A stretch of 33,389 bases of DNA, from contig CAJOOB010000049.1 of assembly GCA_905236025.1 (NCBI GenBank), positions 1 to 33,389 of the forward strand, given 5' to 3'. The stretch is from an uncultured Lachnospiraceae bacterium. Lineage in GTDB: Bacteria; Bacillota; Clostridia; Lachnospirales; Lachnospiraceae. A program made the position numbers and the translations under genes. This document shows positions 1-7,088 of this stretch, one piece after another (positions within the stretch are counted from its first letter, which is position 1; every line of letters begins with the position of its first letter). Under the pieces are notes generated by a model. The model saw only the letters and a list, made by a program, of their open reading frames with translations. It was not told where the DNA came from and made no database searches.

Positions 1-218
1 AAGAGTGCATCTTCACCAAACATAAGGCCAAAGCCTAAAATAATAAACATTACGGTGCCGATACAAAAATCCATAAGGTTTTTCATTATGATGTTGCCGG
101 TATTTTTAGCACGGGTAAAACCCGCCTCAACCATTGCAAAACCTGCCTGCATCCAGAATACAAGCGCTGCTCCGATAAGGAACCAGACTCCAAATATCAT
201 GCCGGAATAATCTTCCAT
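1..218 (-). CDS. amt: Ammonium transporter (Amt family), N-terminal fragment
   Basis: Integral membrane channel that brings ammonium/ammonia into the cell for assimilation by glutamine synthetase. Only the first 72 codons are present; the rest lies beyond the left edge. Read on the minus strand, the protein starts MEDYSGMIFGVWFLIGAALV and continues with MQAGFAMVEAGFTRAKN and then NIIMKNLMDF, the conserved first and second helices of Amt/Rh proteins. The start at 218 follows a strong AAGGAGG site with good spacing. A sigma-A promoter and a terminator-bearing leader lie upstream. In many bacteria amt is followed by a PII gene (glnK); that cannot be checked here. The family call is firm; substrate regulation is inferred. 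Confidence 0.93.
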   Translation of the reverse strand, partial: MEDYSGMIFGVWFLIGAALVFWMQAGFAMVEAGFTRAKNTGNIIMKNLMDFCIGTVMFIILGFGLMFGEDAL

Positions 219-243
219 ATTCCAACCTCCTTTTCCTGACAAT

Positions 244-280
244 AAAAAAGGCGCACATCTTTCAAACGAAAGACGTACGC
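244..280 (-). terminator. Rho-independent terminator inside the amt leader (attenuator)
   Basis: On the minus strand a 13-base-pair stem (arms 268-280 and 251-263, four-base loop at 264-267, two G-T pairs) is followed by six T residues. It lies between the amt promoter and the amt ribosome binding site, so it would stop transcription before the gene unless it is prevented from forming. This is the layout of a transcription attenuator. Confidence 0.8.
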
Positions 281-339
281 ATTTGTACATGTCATACTTA
301 TTTTTTTACAAATTACAGAATCCGCTGTCAAAAGCAGAT
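273..339 (-). promoter_or_regulatory. amt leader: two stem-loops with six-base loops, the second competing with the terminator
   Basis: Hairpin 1 (320-339, minus strand) pairs ATCTGC with GCGGAT; one extra T-A pair leaves a six-base loop TTTGAC. Hairpin 2 (273-290) pairs ATGTAC with GTACGT around a six-base loop AAATGC. Its 3' arm uses bases of the terminator 5' arm, so hairpin 2 and the terminator exclude each other. Tandem hexaloop hairpins of this layout are known targets of ANTAR-domain antiterminators such as EutV and NasR. The loops fit the A1/G4 loop rule only in part (hairpin 1 has G4, hairpin 2 has A1), so the regulator class is a hypothesis. Confidence 0.4.
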
Positions 340-367
340 GCATCATGATGAAATATCTGTGGCTCGT

Positions 368-397
368 ATTATAAAACCCTCGCGAGAAAATTGTCAA
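368..397 (-). promoter_or_regulatory. Sigma-A promoter of amt
   Basis: Minus strand: TTGACA at 392-397 and TATAAT at 368-373 with an 18-base spacer, both perfect consensus. An eight-base palindrome CTCGCGAG lies in the spacer and could be a repressor site. Predicted transcription start is near 361, giving a leader of about 140 bases. Confidence 0.8.
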
Positions 398-418
398 TAT
401 ATTTTTTTAAAAAAGTTT

Positions 419-522
419 TTGACGATAGCCATGATACTCAGTAAATATAAGTGTTTTGGCAATCGAAAAATTTTAAGATTCATAAAATATACATAGAATT
501 TCAAGATTGTATAGTATATAAT
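419..522 (+). promoter_or_regulatory. Probable promoter region of the 580-4787 operon
   Basis: Two candidates are visible. One is TTGACG at 419-424 with TAAATA at 442-447 (17-base spacer). The other is a perfect TATAAT at 517-522 with only a poor -35 (TAGAAT at 494-499). The AT-rich region diverges from the amt promoter. I cannot decide which is used. Confidence 0.35.
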
Positions 523-579
523 GTTTGAGTACAAATTTTAGGGGTAAAACTGCCAGACAGAAATAAAACGGAGAGAAAC

Positions 580-1293
580 ATGTCAAAAACAATAGATATA
601 AAAGATATTGAATTTTACCCGGTTTCAGAAGAAGATACAAAGGTAATAAAGAAATCAACCACAAAGGATTTCCTTGCCGGATTTTTTAAAAAAGCCGTGA
701 TAGCAATAATTATATATGCGGTGATTTTAGTTGCTGAAATAATTGGCAGAAACAACAGAAATATACCATATACCATCCCATATATGGTGGCGTTTTGTAC
801 AACGGCCTTAGTATTTATTCTTGTTGTAATGGTTGTATCGGGAATCTTCAAAATAAAATTCACGCAATATACGGACCGTGTGTTTTACGTTGATGCAACC
901 GTGACAAAACTCCTTGGGAAAAAGCAGATTCTTATGGAATCCAAAGAAACATATAATGAACATTTAAAGATATACAAAGAAACAAAAGAAAAAGTTAAAA
1001 ACGAGTATTTGCAGGCCGTAGAGGAATATAAAGCGAGTGGAAGAAACGGTAAAAAGCCGGTGCTTGAAAAAAGTAAAATTCCACCAAGACCAAAGTATCA
1101 TTTTTTTGGCAGTTACAGAACAAACGCAAATCACCCGAATTACGTATTCTTTAAGACAGATCAGGGAGAATGCAGCACGGCAGTGGTTTGTAAAAACGTG
1201 TTTTTATTTAACAGATTAAGTGTTGATAAAAAGATAAAGCTTTTAAAACACAAGGAAATAAACGGGGATATGCTAGAAATAGCCGCCGATTAA
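580..1293 (+). CDS. Two-TM membrane protein of unknown function
   Basis: A 237-residue protein with no family I recognise. A cytoplasmic-looking N-terminus (about 38 residues) is followed by two hydrophobic segments at roughly 37-56 and 69-90. A basic, lysine-rich, partly helical stretch follows (about 115-165, including EYLQAVEEYKASGR), then a C-terminal globular part with alternating aromatic residues (YVFFKTDQGEC). It has two cysteines near residues 200-207. It is the first gene of an envelope operon and lies 33 bases before the GT2-GtrA glycosyltransferase. The start follows GGAGAG. A role in the same surface pathway is inferred only from position. Confidence 0.75.
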   Translation: MSKTIDIKDIEFYPVSEEDTKVIKKSTTKDFLAGFFKKAVIAIIIYAVILVAEIIGRNNRNIPYTIPYMVAFCTTALVFILVVMVVSGIFKIKFTQYTDRVFYVDATVTKLLGKKQILMESKETYNEHLKIYKETKEKVKNEYLQAVEEYKASGRNGKKPVLEKSKIPPRPKYHFFGSYRTNANHPNYVFFKTDQGECSTAVVCKNVFLFNRLSVDKKIKLLKHKEINGDMLEIAAD

Positions 1294-1326
1294 TTAATAA
1301 AATGGTTTTATACAGAGGAAAGAAAA

Positions 1327-2469
1327 ATGGAAAGTATTGAAAATGTAGCCATCATCATCCCTTCACTAAATCCGGATGAAAAGCTTATGAAAGTTGTAAG
1401 CGGGTTGATTGAAGCGGGATATAAAAAGATAGTGCTTGTAAATGACGGCAGCAACAGTGAACATGTAACTCCGTTTGAAGAAGCAAAAAAGCATGAAGAA
1501 TGCGTGGTTTTAAAACATGAGGTAAACCGCGGTAAAGGAGCGGGGCTTAAAACCGCGTTTAAATATGTAACAGAAACCTGGCCCGATTTATGCGGTGTTG
1601 TAACCGTGGATGGGGATAATCAGCATACGGTTAAAGACATAACCGCATGCAAAGACGAAATGGTAAAATTAAAAGATACAATAGTAATTGGTTGCAGAGC
1701 GTTTGATTCGGAAAATGTTCCTGCAAGAAGCGCTTTTGGAAATAATGTAACAAGAAAAGCGTTCAGGCTGTTTTGCGGAATGGATATTACAGATACGCAA
1801 ACCGGACTTCGAGCAATTCCTTTGCAGTATTTGCAGACATTAATTGAACTTAAAGGCGACCGCTTTGAATATGAAACAAGAATGTTACTCATCATGAAAG
1901 AGCAGGAAATGCCTTGGGTTGAAGTACCAATAGAAACCGTATATATTGAGGAAAACCAGACAAGTCACTTTAATCCGGTAAAAGATTCCGTAAAGATATA
2001 CGCATCAATCTTTAAATATAGTCCGATAGTGCGAAAACTTGTTAAATTCGCAGTGAGTTCGGGCGTTTCGTTTTTGGTTGAGTACATAATCTTTTGGATA
2101 ATGTTAAAACTTTTAAAGGGAAGAATTACAGAAACCGAAGTTGCAATCTTTACGGCAACCGTTGCGGTTACAACGGCAACGTATGCAAATGTGATTGCAA
2201 GAATATGTTCATCTGTGGTAAATTACAGTATAAATCACAAGGTGGTTTTTAAATCGGCCGCCTCACACAGACAGACAGTGGTCAGATATTACATTCTCTG
2301 CGTTTGTCAGTTGATAGTGGGAACAGCGTTACTTACGCTTATTGTGAGTCTTTTTAAGGTGGATACGGATTTTGTGAAAACGCTTTGTAAATTCGTTGTA
2401 GATGTAACCTTATTCCTGTTAAGCTTTAATATCCAGAGAAAATGGGTGTTTGCAGGAAAACAAAGATAG
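1327..2469 (+). CDS. GT2 (DPM1-like) glycosyltransferase fused to a GtrA-like membrane domain
   Basis: Residues 1 to about 220 form a family 2 glycosyltransferase of the dolichol/undecaprenyl-phosphate sugar synthase type. Visible motifs are IIIPSLNPDE at the nucleotide-binding start, VNDGS at 38-42, and the metal-binding DGDNQH at 95-100 followed by TDTQTGLRA. Residues from about 235 to 378 are a GtrA-like domain of about four membrane helices with the typical NYSINHKVVFK and NIQRKWVF ends. GT2 enzymes of this type load a sugar onto polyprenyl phosphate; GtrA proteins are thought to move or handle the lipid-linked sugar. The fusion would couple both steps at the membrane. The next gene starts 16 bases downstream. 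Family call is strong; sugar and acceptor are unknown. Confidence 0.9.
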   Translation: MESIENVAIIIPSLNPDEKLMKVVSGLIEAGYKKIVLVNDGSNSEHVTPFEEAKKHEECVVLKHEVNRGKGAGLKTAFKYVTETWPDLCGVVTVDGDNQHTVKDITACKDEMVKLKDTIVIGCRAFDSENVPARSAFGNNVTRKAFRLFCGMDITDTQTGLRAIPLQYLQTLIELKGDRFEYETRMLLIMKEQEMPWVEVPIETVYIEENQTSHFNPVKDSVKIYASIFKYSPIVRKLVKFAVSSGVSFLVEYIIFWIMLKLLKGRITETEVAIFTATVAVTTATYANVIARICSSVVNYSINHKVVFKSAASHRQTVVRYYILCVCQLIVGTALLTLIVSLFKVDTDFVKTLCKFVVDVTLFLLSFNIQRKWVFAGKQR

Positions 2470-2485
2470 AAAAACGAGGGTCATT

Positions 2486-3514
2486 ATGGGAAAAAAAGTT
2501 GGAAAAATTGTTTTAAAAGTTCTTGCCATACTTGGAGTAACAGTTGCACTCCTTTTGTGTCTTGTGCTTGGAATATGTTATGTGCTTATACATGGGCCGT
2601 CAGAAGCTGCGAAGAACCAGTTTGTTTGTGCTCTTAACGAGTCATCGGCCATGGGCTTTGTTGCAAGAATTTATCTTTCGGAAGCAGAAGTAAATGCAAT
2701 CCTTAACAACACCGGAATAATCGAGGTTGAGGACGGAACGGTATCCGATCCGGATCTTATAAATATTGGAGATACAGAAGACGAAAACGGTGAAACAGAA
2801 GAAACAGAAGATATTGAACTTGTTGAAATCACCGGAACCACATACCGCGGATATATGTTAATAATAAAAGATCCGACAAGAGTATATCTTGGTACGGTTC
2901 CAACATTTTACGAAGGCAGCGGAATGACAGTTCAGGAAATGGCTGAAGCTGACGGAGCAATTGCGGGAATAAACGGCGGAGAATTTTTTGATGCCGGTTC
3001 ATATTCATACAGTGCGTTACCGGAAGGAATTGTAATAAAAGACGGAGAGTTGATATTTGGCTCGGCCGGTACAACATGTAACGTAACGGGACTTACTGAA
3101 GACGGAGTATTGGTGATTGGAAAAATGACTGGGCAGGAAGCACTTGATATGGGCTTAAAATACGCTCTTCATACCAAATACACAACGGGACCGTTCCTTA
3201 TAATTGATAATGAAGTGCAGGTGGTTCCTGATACTTCGGTATATGGAGGCGGAAAGAACCCAAGAACTGCCATTGGTCAAAGAGCGGACGGAGCAATACT
3301 TTTGCTTGTTGTCGATGGCCGTCAGGCTAACAGTATTGGGGCTACCTTCGAAGAACTTGCATACATCATGAAAGAGTACGGCGCTGTAAATGCATCGGCA
3401 ATGGACGGAGGTACTTCGACACAGATGTATTATGAAGGTGCGGTTGTAAACAGCCCGTATTCACCAACGGGACCAAGACGTTGTCCGACATGCTGGTTAG
3501 TAAGTGCTGAATAA
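2486..3514 (+). CDS. Phosphodiester glycosidase (NAGPA domain) membrane-anchored protein, copy 1
   Basis: A 342-residue protein with an N-terminal hydrophobic anchor (about residues 9-34), an acidic linker rich in glutamate and threonine (about 90-115), and an extracytoplasmic NAGPA-type domain to the end. Motifs are INGGEFF at 162-168, NPRTAIG at 258-264, DGR soon after, and MDGGTSTQM from 306. The family includes the enzyme that removes GlcNAc from mannose-6-phosphodiesters and many bacterial exopolysaccharide-associated proteins. ATG at 2486 is preferred because GAGGG sits five bases upstream; an in-frame TTG at 2450 lacks such a site and would overlap the previous gene. MDGGTST deviates from the common DGGGSST. 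The substrate is probably a surface polymer, which is inferred. Confidence 0.85.
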   Translation: MGKKVGKIVLKVLAILGVTVALLLCLVLGICYVLIHGPSEAAKNQFVCALNESSAMGFVARIYLSEAEVNAILNNTGIIEVEDGTVSDPDLINIGDTEDENGETEETEDIELVEITGTTYRGYMLIIKDPTRVYLGTVPTFYEGSGMTVQEMAEADGAIAGINGGEFFDAGSYSYSALPEGIVIKDGELIFGSAGTTCNVTGLTEDGVLVIGKMTGQEALDMGLKYALHTKYTTGPFLIIDNEVQVVPDTSVYGGGKNPRTAIGQRADGAILLLVVDGRQANSIGATFEELAYIMKEYGAVNASAMDGGTSTQMYYEGAVVNSPYSPTGPRRCPTCWLVSAE

Positions 3515-3527
3515 AGGAATAATGAAA

Positions 3528-4787
3528 ATGGGAAGTCATACAGAAAATTTATTTGAAGTTTTTGGCGAAGTTGAAGCAGAATTAAACAAAGAAAAATCTG
3601 AAGCCGAAGAAACTTTTAATGTTACAAAAAAGAGCGAGAAACAAACAAAAGAAAAGCAAAAAAAGATAAAAGAATATAAAAAAACAAAGAACCCTGAAGA
3701 AAAGAAAAAAGGATTCACATTTGGCAGGGGCCTTTTGGTTTACGCCGCAGTGGGCCTTGTTCTTGTTGTGATTATACTTTTTGTCTTTTGGGATTTCATT
3801 GGAGATTATGAAAAGAGTATGCCGGTTTACGGAATGGATTCAGTAATTTCCGTATTCGAAACCGGAGATGTTTCAAGTATAGTGACGGAAGAAACAGTGA
3901 CAAAAATTGGTGCATATGAAGATGAGTCAGATTTTATCGAAAAATATAATGAATATATTTCGGGAAAAGAGATTACATTTTTAAAGAGTCCGGAGTTTAC
4001 GGATAAGAATCCTGTATATATTGTATATGCAGACGGAGAGGCGTGCGCTGAAGCGTATTTAAAGAAATATGAGATATCCGGTTCTAACTTTAAAAACTGG
4101 ACATTAAAAACGCTTTCACTGGATAATTACACATCACTAATATATGACTCGGTAAATGTAACCATTTCCGTACCAGCGGGAGCGGTTGTAACGGTTAACG
4201 GGGTGGAGATATTAAGTGATGATCTTCAAAGCACGGCGTTGCCTGAAAGTCTTTCGGTTCTTTCTGATTATCTTTCGGATGATGTTTTGTTAGATAATTA
4301 TGAAATCTCAGATTTAATGGAAACACCTGAAATTACGGCAACACTTGACGGAACGGATTTAACATTCAGTGTGTCAGATAATTCGTATATTGCAGGATGG
4401 CCGGTTTCAGAAACATTTGTTGCTGAAATGACAGAATATGTAACACCAATCGCAAAACAGAATGCATATGCATTCATAAATAAAGCAGGAAGAATACTTT
4501 CGTATGTAATGCCTGATTCAGAATTATATGAGTCGCTGCAACTTACAACGACATACTGGTATCCTGCAACGAGTATTGAATCATATAATCTGACAGAACT
4601 TACCATTGATAATTTCAAAATGTACGGAGAAAAGTGCTTTTCTTGTGATATAAAGTATAATCTTTATGTGGATTTTATATCCGGATATTATGTTGCCGAT
4701 ACAACGGAAGAAGGAGAATTCACTTGGTATTTTGTTTACAGTGAAACAGATTCAAAATGGTATCTTACTGTTCAGGTATATAAATAA
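3528..4787 (+). CDS. Single-pass surface-exposed protein, possibly TcaA/NTF2-like
   Basis: A 419-residue protein. The first 70 residues are highly charged and probably cytoplasmic (many Lys and Glu, likely coiled coil). One membrane helix follows at about 73-93 (GLLVYAAVGLVLVVIILFVF), then a long acidic, Ser/Thr/Tyr-rich outer domain. Within it VTISVPAGAVVTVNGVEI resembles the VNG-type domain of TcaA-like proteins, and the C-terminus, ending WYLTVQVYK, looks like an NTF2-like fold. These resemblances are weak. ATG at 3528 is chosen because AAAGGA at 3513-3518 is nine bases upstream; ATG 3522 is only three bases away. It ends the operon; no clear terminator follows. Confidence 0.75.
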   Translation: MGSHTENLFEVFGEVEAELNKEKSEAEETFNVTKKSEKQTKEKQKKIKEYKKTKNPEEKKKGFTFGRGLLVYAAVGLVLVVIILFVFWDFIGDYEKSMPVYGMDSVISVFETGDVSSIVTEETVTKIGAYEDESDFIEKYNEYISGKEITFLKSPEFTDKNPVYIVYADGEACAEAYLKKYEISGSNFKNWTLKTLSLDNYTSLIYDSVNVTISVPAGAVVTVNGVEILSDDLQSTALPESLSVLSDYLSDDVLLDNYEISDLMETPEITATLDGTDLTFSVSDNSYIAGWPVSETFVAEMTEYVTPIAKQNAYAFINKAGRILSYVMPDSELYESLQLTTTYWYPATSIESYNLTELTIDNFKMYGEKCFSCDIKYNLYVDFISGYYVADTTEEGEFTWYFVYSETDSKWYLTVQVYK

Positions 4788-4812
4788 TTGAACAGATAAG
4801 TATATAAAAAAA

Positions 4813-4841
4813 TTGACATGGTATTAACGTTTTGATAAAAT
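4813..4841 (+). promoter_or_regulatory. Sigma-A promoter of fba
   Basis: TTGACA at 4813-4818 (perfect), 17-base spacer, TAAAAT at 4836-4841. The predicted start near 4848 puts a six-pair hairpin (AGTAAA, loop TTTG, TTTACT, 4851-4866) at the very 5' end of the message, just before the TAGGAGG site. Strong promoter and strong ribosome binding site fit a highly expressed glycolytic gene. Confidence 0.75.
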
Positions 4842-4881
4842 AATCGCGTTAGTAAATTTGTTTACTTAGGAGGTATTTTAC

Positions 4882-5748
4882 ATGTTGGTTTCAGCAACTG
4901 AAATGTTACAAAAAGCGGCTGCAGGTAAGTACGCTGTTGGCCAGTTTAACATTAATAATTTGGAGTGGACAAAGTCTGTGCTTCTTACAGCACAGGAGCT
5001 TAATTCACCGGTTATCCTTGGTGTGTCAGAAGGCGCAGGCAAGTATATGACAGGCTTTAAGACTGTTGCGGCAATGGTAAAGGCAATGATCGAAGAACTT
5101 AATATTACAGTTCCTGTTGCATTACACCTTGATCATGGTACATACGAAGGAAGTAAGAAGTGTATAGAAGCAGGTTTTTCATCAATCATGTTTGACGGTT
5201 CACATCTTCCTTTCGACGAAAATGTTGAAAAGTCAAAAGAACTCATTGCTCTTGCTCACAGCAAAGGAATCTCAATTGAGTGTGAAGTCGGTGCTATTGG
5301 CGGTGAAGAAGATGGCGTTGTTGGAAAGGGCGAATGCGCTGATCCAAACGAGTGCAAAAAAATTGCCGATCTTGGCGTAGATATGCTTGCCGCAGGAATT
5401 GGAAACATTCACGGTAAGTATCCTGCAAACTGGGAAGGTCTTAGCTTTGAAACTCTTGCAGCAATCAAAGAACTTACAAAAGAAATGCCACTTGTTTTAC
5501 ATGGTGGTACAGGTATTCCTGCAGATCAGATCAAAAAGGCAATTTCACTTGGCGTTGCAAAGATTAACGTAAACACAGAATGCCAGCTTTCATTTGCGGA
5601 AGCAACAAGAAAGTATATTGAAGCAGGTAAGGATCTTGAAGGTAAGGGATTTGACCCAAGAAAACTTCTTGCTCCGGGAGCAGAAGCAATTAAAGCAACA
5701 GTAAAAGAAAAGATGGAACTCTTTGGTTCTGTTGGAAAAGCTAACTAA
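4882..5748 (+). CDS. fba: Class II fructose-1,6-bisphosphate aldolase
   Basis: Cytoplasmic zinc enzyme of glycolysis and gluconeogenesis that splits fructose-1,6-bisphosphate into DHAP and glyceraldehyde-3-phosphate. At 288 residues it is the usual length of the short class II type. Visible motifs are the LHLDHGTYEG active-site segment with D84 and zinc ligand H85, the GSHLPFDENV loop (106-115), the ECEVGAIGG segment (133-141), zinc ligands H177 (NIHGKY) and H207 (LHGGTG), and the phosphate-binding KINVNTE around 227-233. The start at 4882 is fixed by TAGGAGG at 4867-4873. It is a single-gene transcript with its own promoter and terminator. Related tagatose or ketose bisphosphate aldolases are similar, but the housekeeping role is more likely given the expression signals. 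Confidence 0.94.
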   Translation: MLVSATEMLQKAAAGKYAVGQFNINNLEWTKSVLLTAQELNSPVILGVSEGAGKYMTGFKTVAAMVKAMIEELNITVPVALHLDHGTYEGSKKCIEAGFSSIMFDGSHLPFDENVEKSKELIALAHSKGISIECEVGAIGGEEDGVVGKGECADPNECKKIADLGVDMLAAGIGNIHGKYPANWEGLSFETLAAIKELTKEMPLVLHGGTGIPADQIKKAISLGVAKINVNTECQLSFAEATRKYIEAGKDLEGKGFDPRKLLAPGAEAIKATVKEKMELFGSVGKAN

Positions 5749-5768
5749 AAAGCAAAAAATGGATATAG

Positions 5769-5813
5769 GCCCGGTGAGTCAGCTTTTATGAGGATTTACC
5801 GGGCTTGTTTTTG
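5769..5813 (+). terminator. Rho-independent terminator after fba
   Basis: Arms GCCCGGT (5769-5775) and ACCGGGC (5798-5804) enclose a 22-base loop and are followed by TTGTTTTTT-like sequence, 20 bases after the fba stop codon. Confidence 0.8.
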
Positions 5814-5847
5814 TGGGAAAATAATCATTTAAAAAAAATAATAAAGA

Positions 5848-5856
5848 TGGTATAAT
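5848..5856 (+). promoter_or_regulatory. Extended -10 promoter of the sortase gene
   Basis: TGGTATAAT gives a perfect -10 (5851-5856) with an upstream TG, in an A-rich context without a clear -35. It lies 28 bases before the sortase start, so the leader is short. Confidence 0.6.
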
Positions 5857-5884
5857 AACAGCAGTTCAAACGTAGGGAGATCTT

Positions 5885-6811
5885 ATGGAAGAGAAGAAGA
5901 AAAAAACACCACGCCCAATGAATAAAAAAACTGCTAAGTTAATACGTTACGGAGTTATTATTGCAGCGCTTTTTGTGTTTGGATACTCAACGTATCAATT
6001 GGTGGATACTTATCTTGGATACAAAGAAGGAACGGATGCATACGAAGATATACAGAATGAATTTTTTGGAAATCTCGTAGTTGTGGATGATGATAATTCA
6101 AATGCGTCGGATGATTCTTCGGATGACGAAACTGGTGAGAGTGAAACAAACTCCGGCTCCGGCTCGATAGATATTACTAACAATACGTCCGGAGATACGC
6201 TTTCAGCACTTGATTTTGCAGGTCTTGTTGCTTCTAACAGTGATTCGGTCGGATGGATAAAACAGGTTAATAATAATTATATAAATTATCCAATTGTTCA
6301 GACTACAAATAATGATTATTATGTGCACAGACTTTTTGATCTGACATATAACCTTTCCGGTTCAATCTTTGTAGACTGTCGTTGCTCTGAGGCGTTAGAA
6401 AGTAAAAATGTACTGATTTATGGGCATAATATGTACAACAAAAGTATGTTCGGAACGCTTAAATATTATTACGAAAAAGATGGCTGGTATGATGACCACA
6501 AATATTTTGATATCTGGAGCGGATATACTCATTACAGATATGAGGTTTTTTGCCTGATTGAGACAAATGTTAATTCTACAGATTTTTATGACAAGATTAC
6601 ATTTTCAACTGATGAGGATTTTATGGAGTGGATTACAAAACGTAGAGAAGAGGCCACTTTTGATACTGATGTTGAAGTGACAGAGGATGATTATGTAGTC
6701 TCTTTATCGACCTGCCTTGGTAATGGCCGTGACGGAAGAAGATTTATTGTAATGCTTGTAAGAACAGCAACCATCAACGATGAGGACAATTCAGTAATTG
6801 AAACCTGGTAA
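5885..6811 (+). CDS. srtB: Class B sortase
   Basis: Membrane-anchored cysteine transpeptidase that joins proteins with a C-terminal sorting signal to the peptidoglycan bridge. The 308-residue protein has a basic N-terminus, one membrane helix (about 22-42), an acidic Ser/Asp/Glu/Asn linker (about 65-108) and the sortase domain (about 112-300). Catalytic residues are visible: H181 in IYGHNMYNKSMFG, C277 in SLSTCLGNGRDGRRF and Arg at 285/286. The SLSTC site, the long insert before it and the N-terminal anchor are typical of class B rather than class A. The start at 5885 follows TAGGGAGA. No protein with an obvious sorting motif lies next to it, so it probably serves targets elsewhere. Confidence 0.92.
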   Translation: MEEKKKKTPRPMNKKTAKLIRYGVIIAALFVFGYSTYQLVDTYLGYKEGTDAYEDIQNEFFGNLVVVDDDNSNASDDSSDDETGESETNSGSGSIDITNNTSGDTLSALDFAGLVASNSDSVGWIKQVNNNYINYPIVQTTNNDYYVHRLFDLTYNLSGSIFVDCRCSEALESKNVLIYGHNMYNKSMFGTLKYYYEKDGWYDDHKYFDIWSGYTHYRYEVFCLIETNVNSTDFYDKITFSTDEDFMEWITKRREEATFDTDVEVTEDDYVVSLSTCLGNGRDGRRFIVMLVRTATINDEDNSVIETW

Positions 6812-6828
6812 AAAATTTTAAAAAATAC

Positions 6829-6857
6829 TTGATTTTTTTAAAGATAGGGTTTAAGAT
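6829..6857 (+). promoter_or_regulatory. Candidate promoter of the glutamine synthetase leader
   Basis: TTGATT at 6829-6834, 17-base spacer, TAAGAT at 6852-6857. Each element has four of six consensus bases. If used, it starts transcription near 6864, upstream of the terminator at 6888, and makes a leader of about 225 bases. A second weak candidate after the terminator is TTGATA with TAATCT, near 6980-7010. Confidence 0.4.
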
Positions 6858-6887
6858 TTTTTCAACAAAAGAATAAGCGAGAGAACA

Positions 6888-6927
6888 AAGGCGTTCCTGT
6901 CGATTAATCGGTGGGAATGTCTTTTTT
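6888..6927 (+). terminator. Strong terminator between sortase and glutamine synthetase, possibly a leader attenuator
   Basis: A 16-pair stem (6888-6903 with 6908-6923, loop TTAA, several G-T pairs) is followed by a T run to 6927. It ends the sortase transcript. Because a candidate promoter lies before it, it may also be a leader terminator for the glutamine synthetase gene. A small hairpin with a six-base loop AAAGGC (GAAC/GTTC stem, 6883-6896) overlaps its 5' arm and would compete with it. Confidence 0.8.
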
Positions 6928-7088
6928 GTTTTATGACAGGGATTATGAATTCCGTATAGAATTTAGGGAAATATCCGCTTGATAAAATTGCTTCTCCGTG
7001 TTAATCTTGTATCGATTATATTAGTATTTTGTACAAGATGGTTCTTTTGACGATATTAATAAAGTTTTTCAGAAAGGAATCGATAAGC

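Noticed and set aside
792-802. TTGTACAA inside the 580-1293 gene, with further single copies near 7029 and in cvfB
   Set aside because: Isolated copies without the flanking AACCATA repeat; an eight-base palindrome is expected by chance about once in a window of this size, so only the cluster at 16339-16482 is reported.
2450-2485. Upstream TTG start for the first NAGPA gene
   Set aside because: It overlaps the glycosyltransferase gene and has no ribosome binding site, while ATG 2486 follows GAGGG at proper distance.
7029-7088. TTG start adding 20 residues to the glutamine synthetase
   Set aside because: The added residues are unlike type III enzymes, and AAAGGAA precedes ATG 7089.
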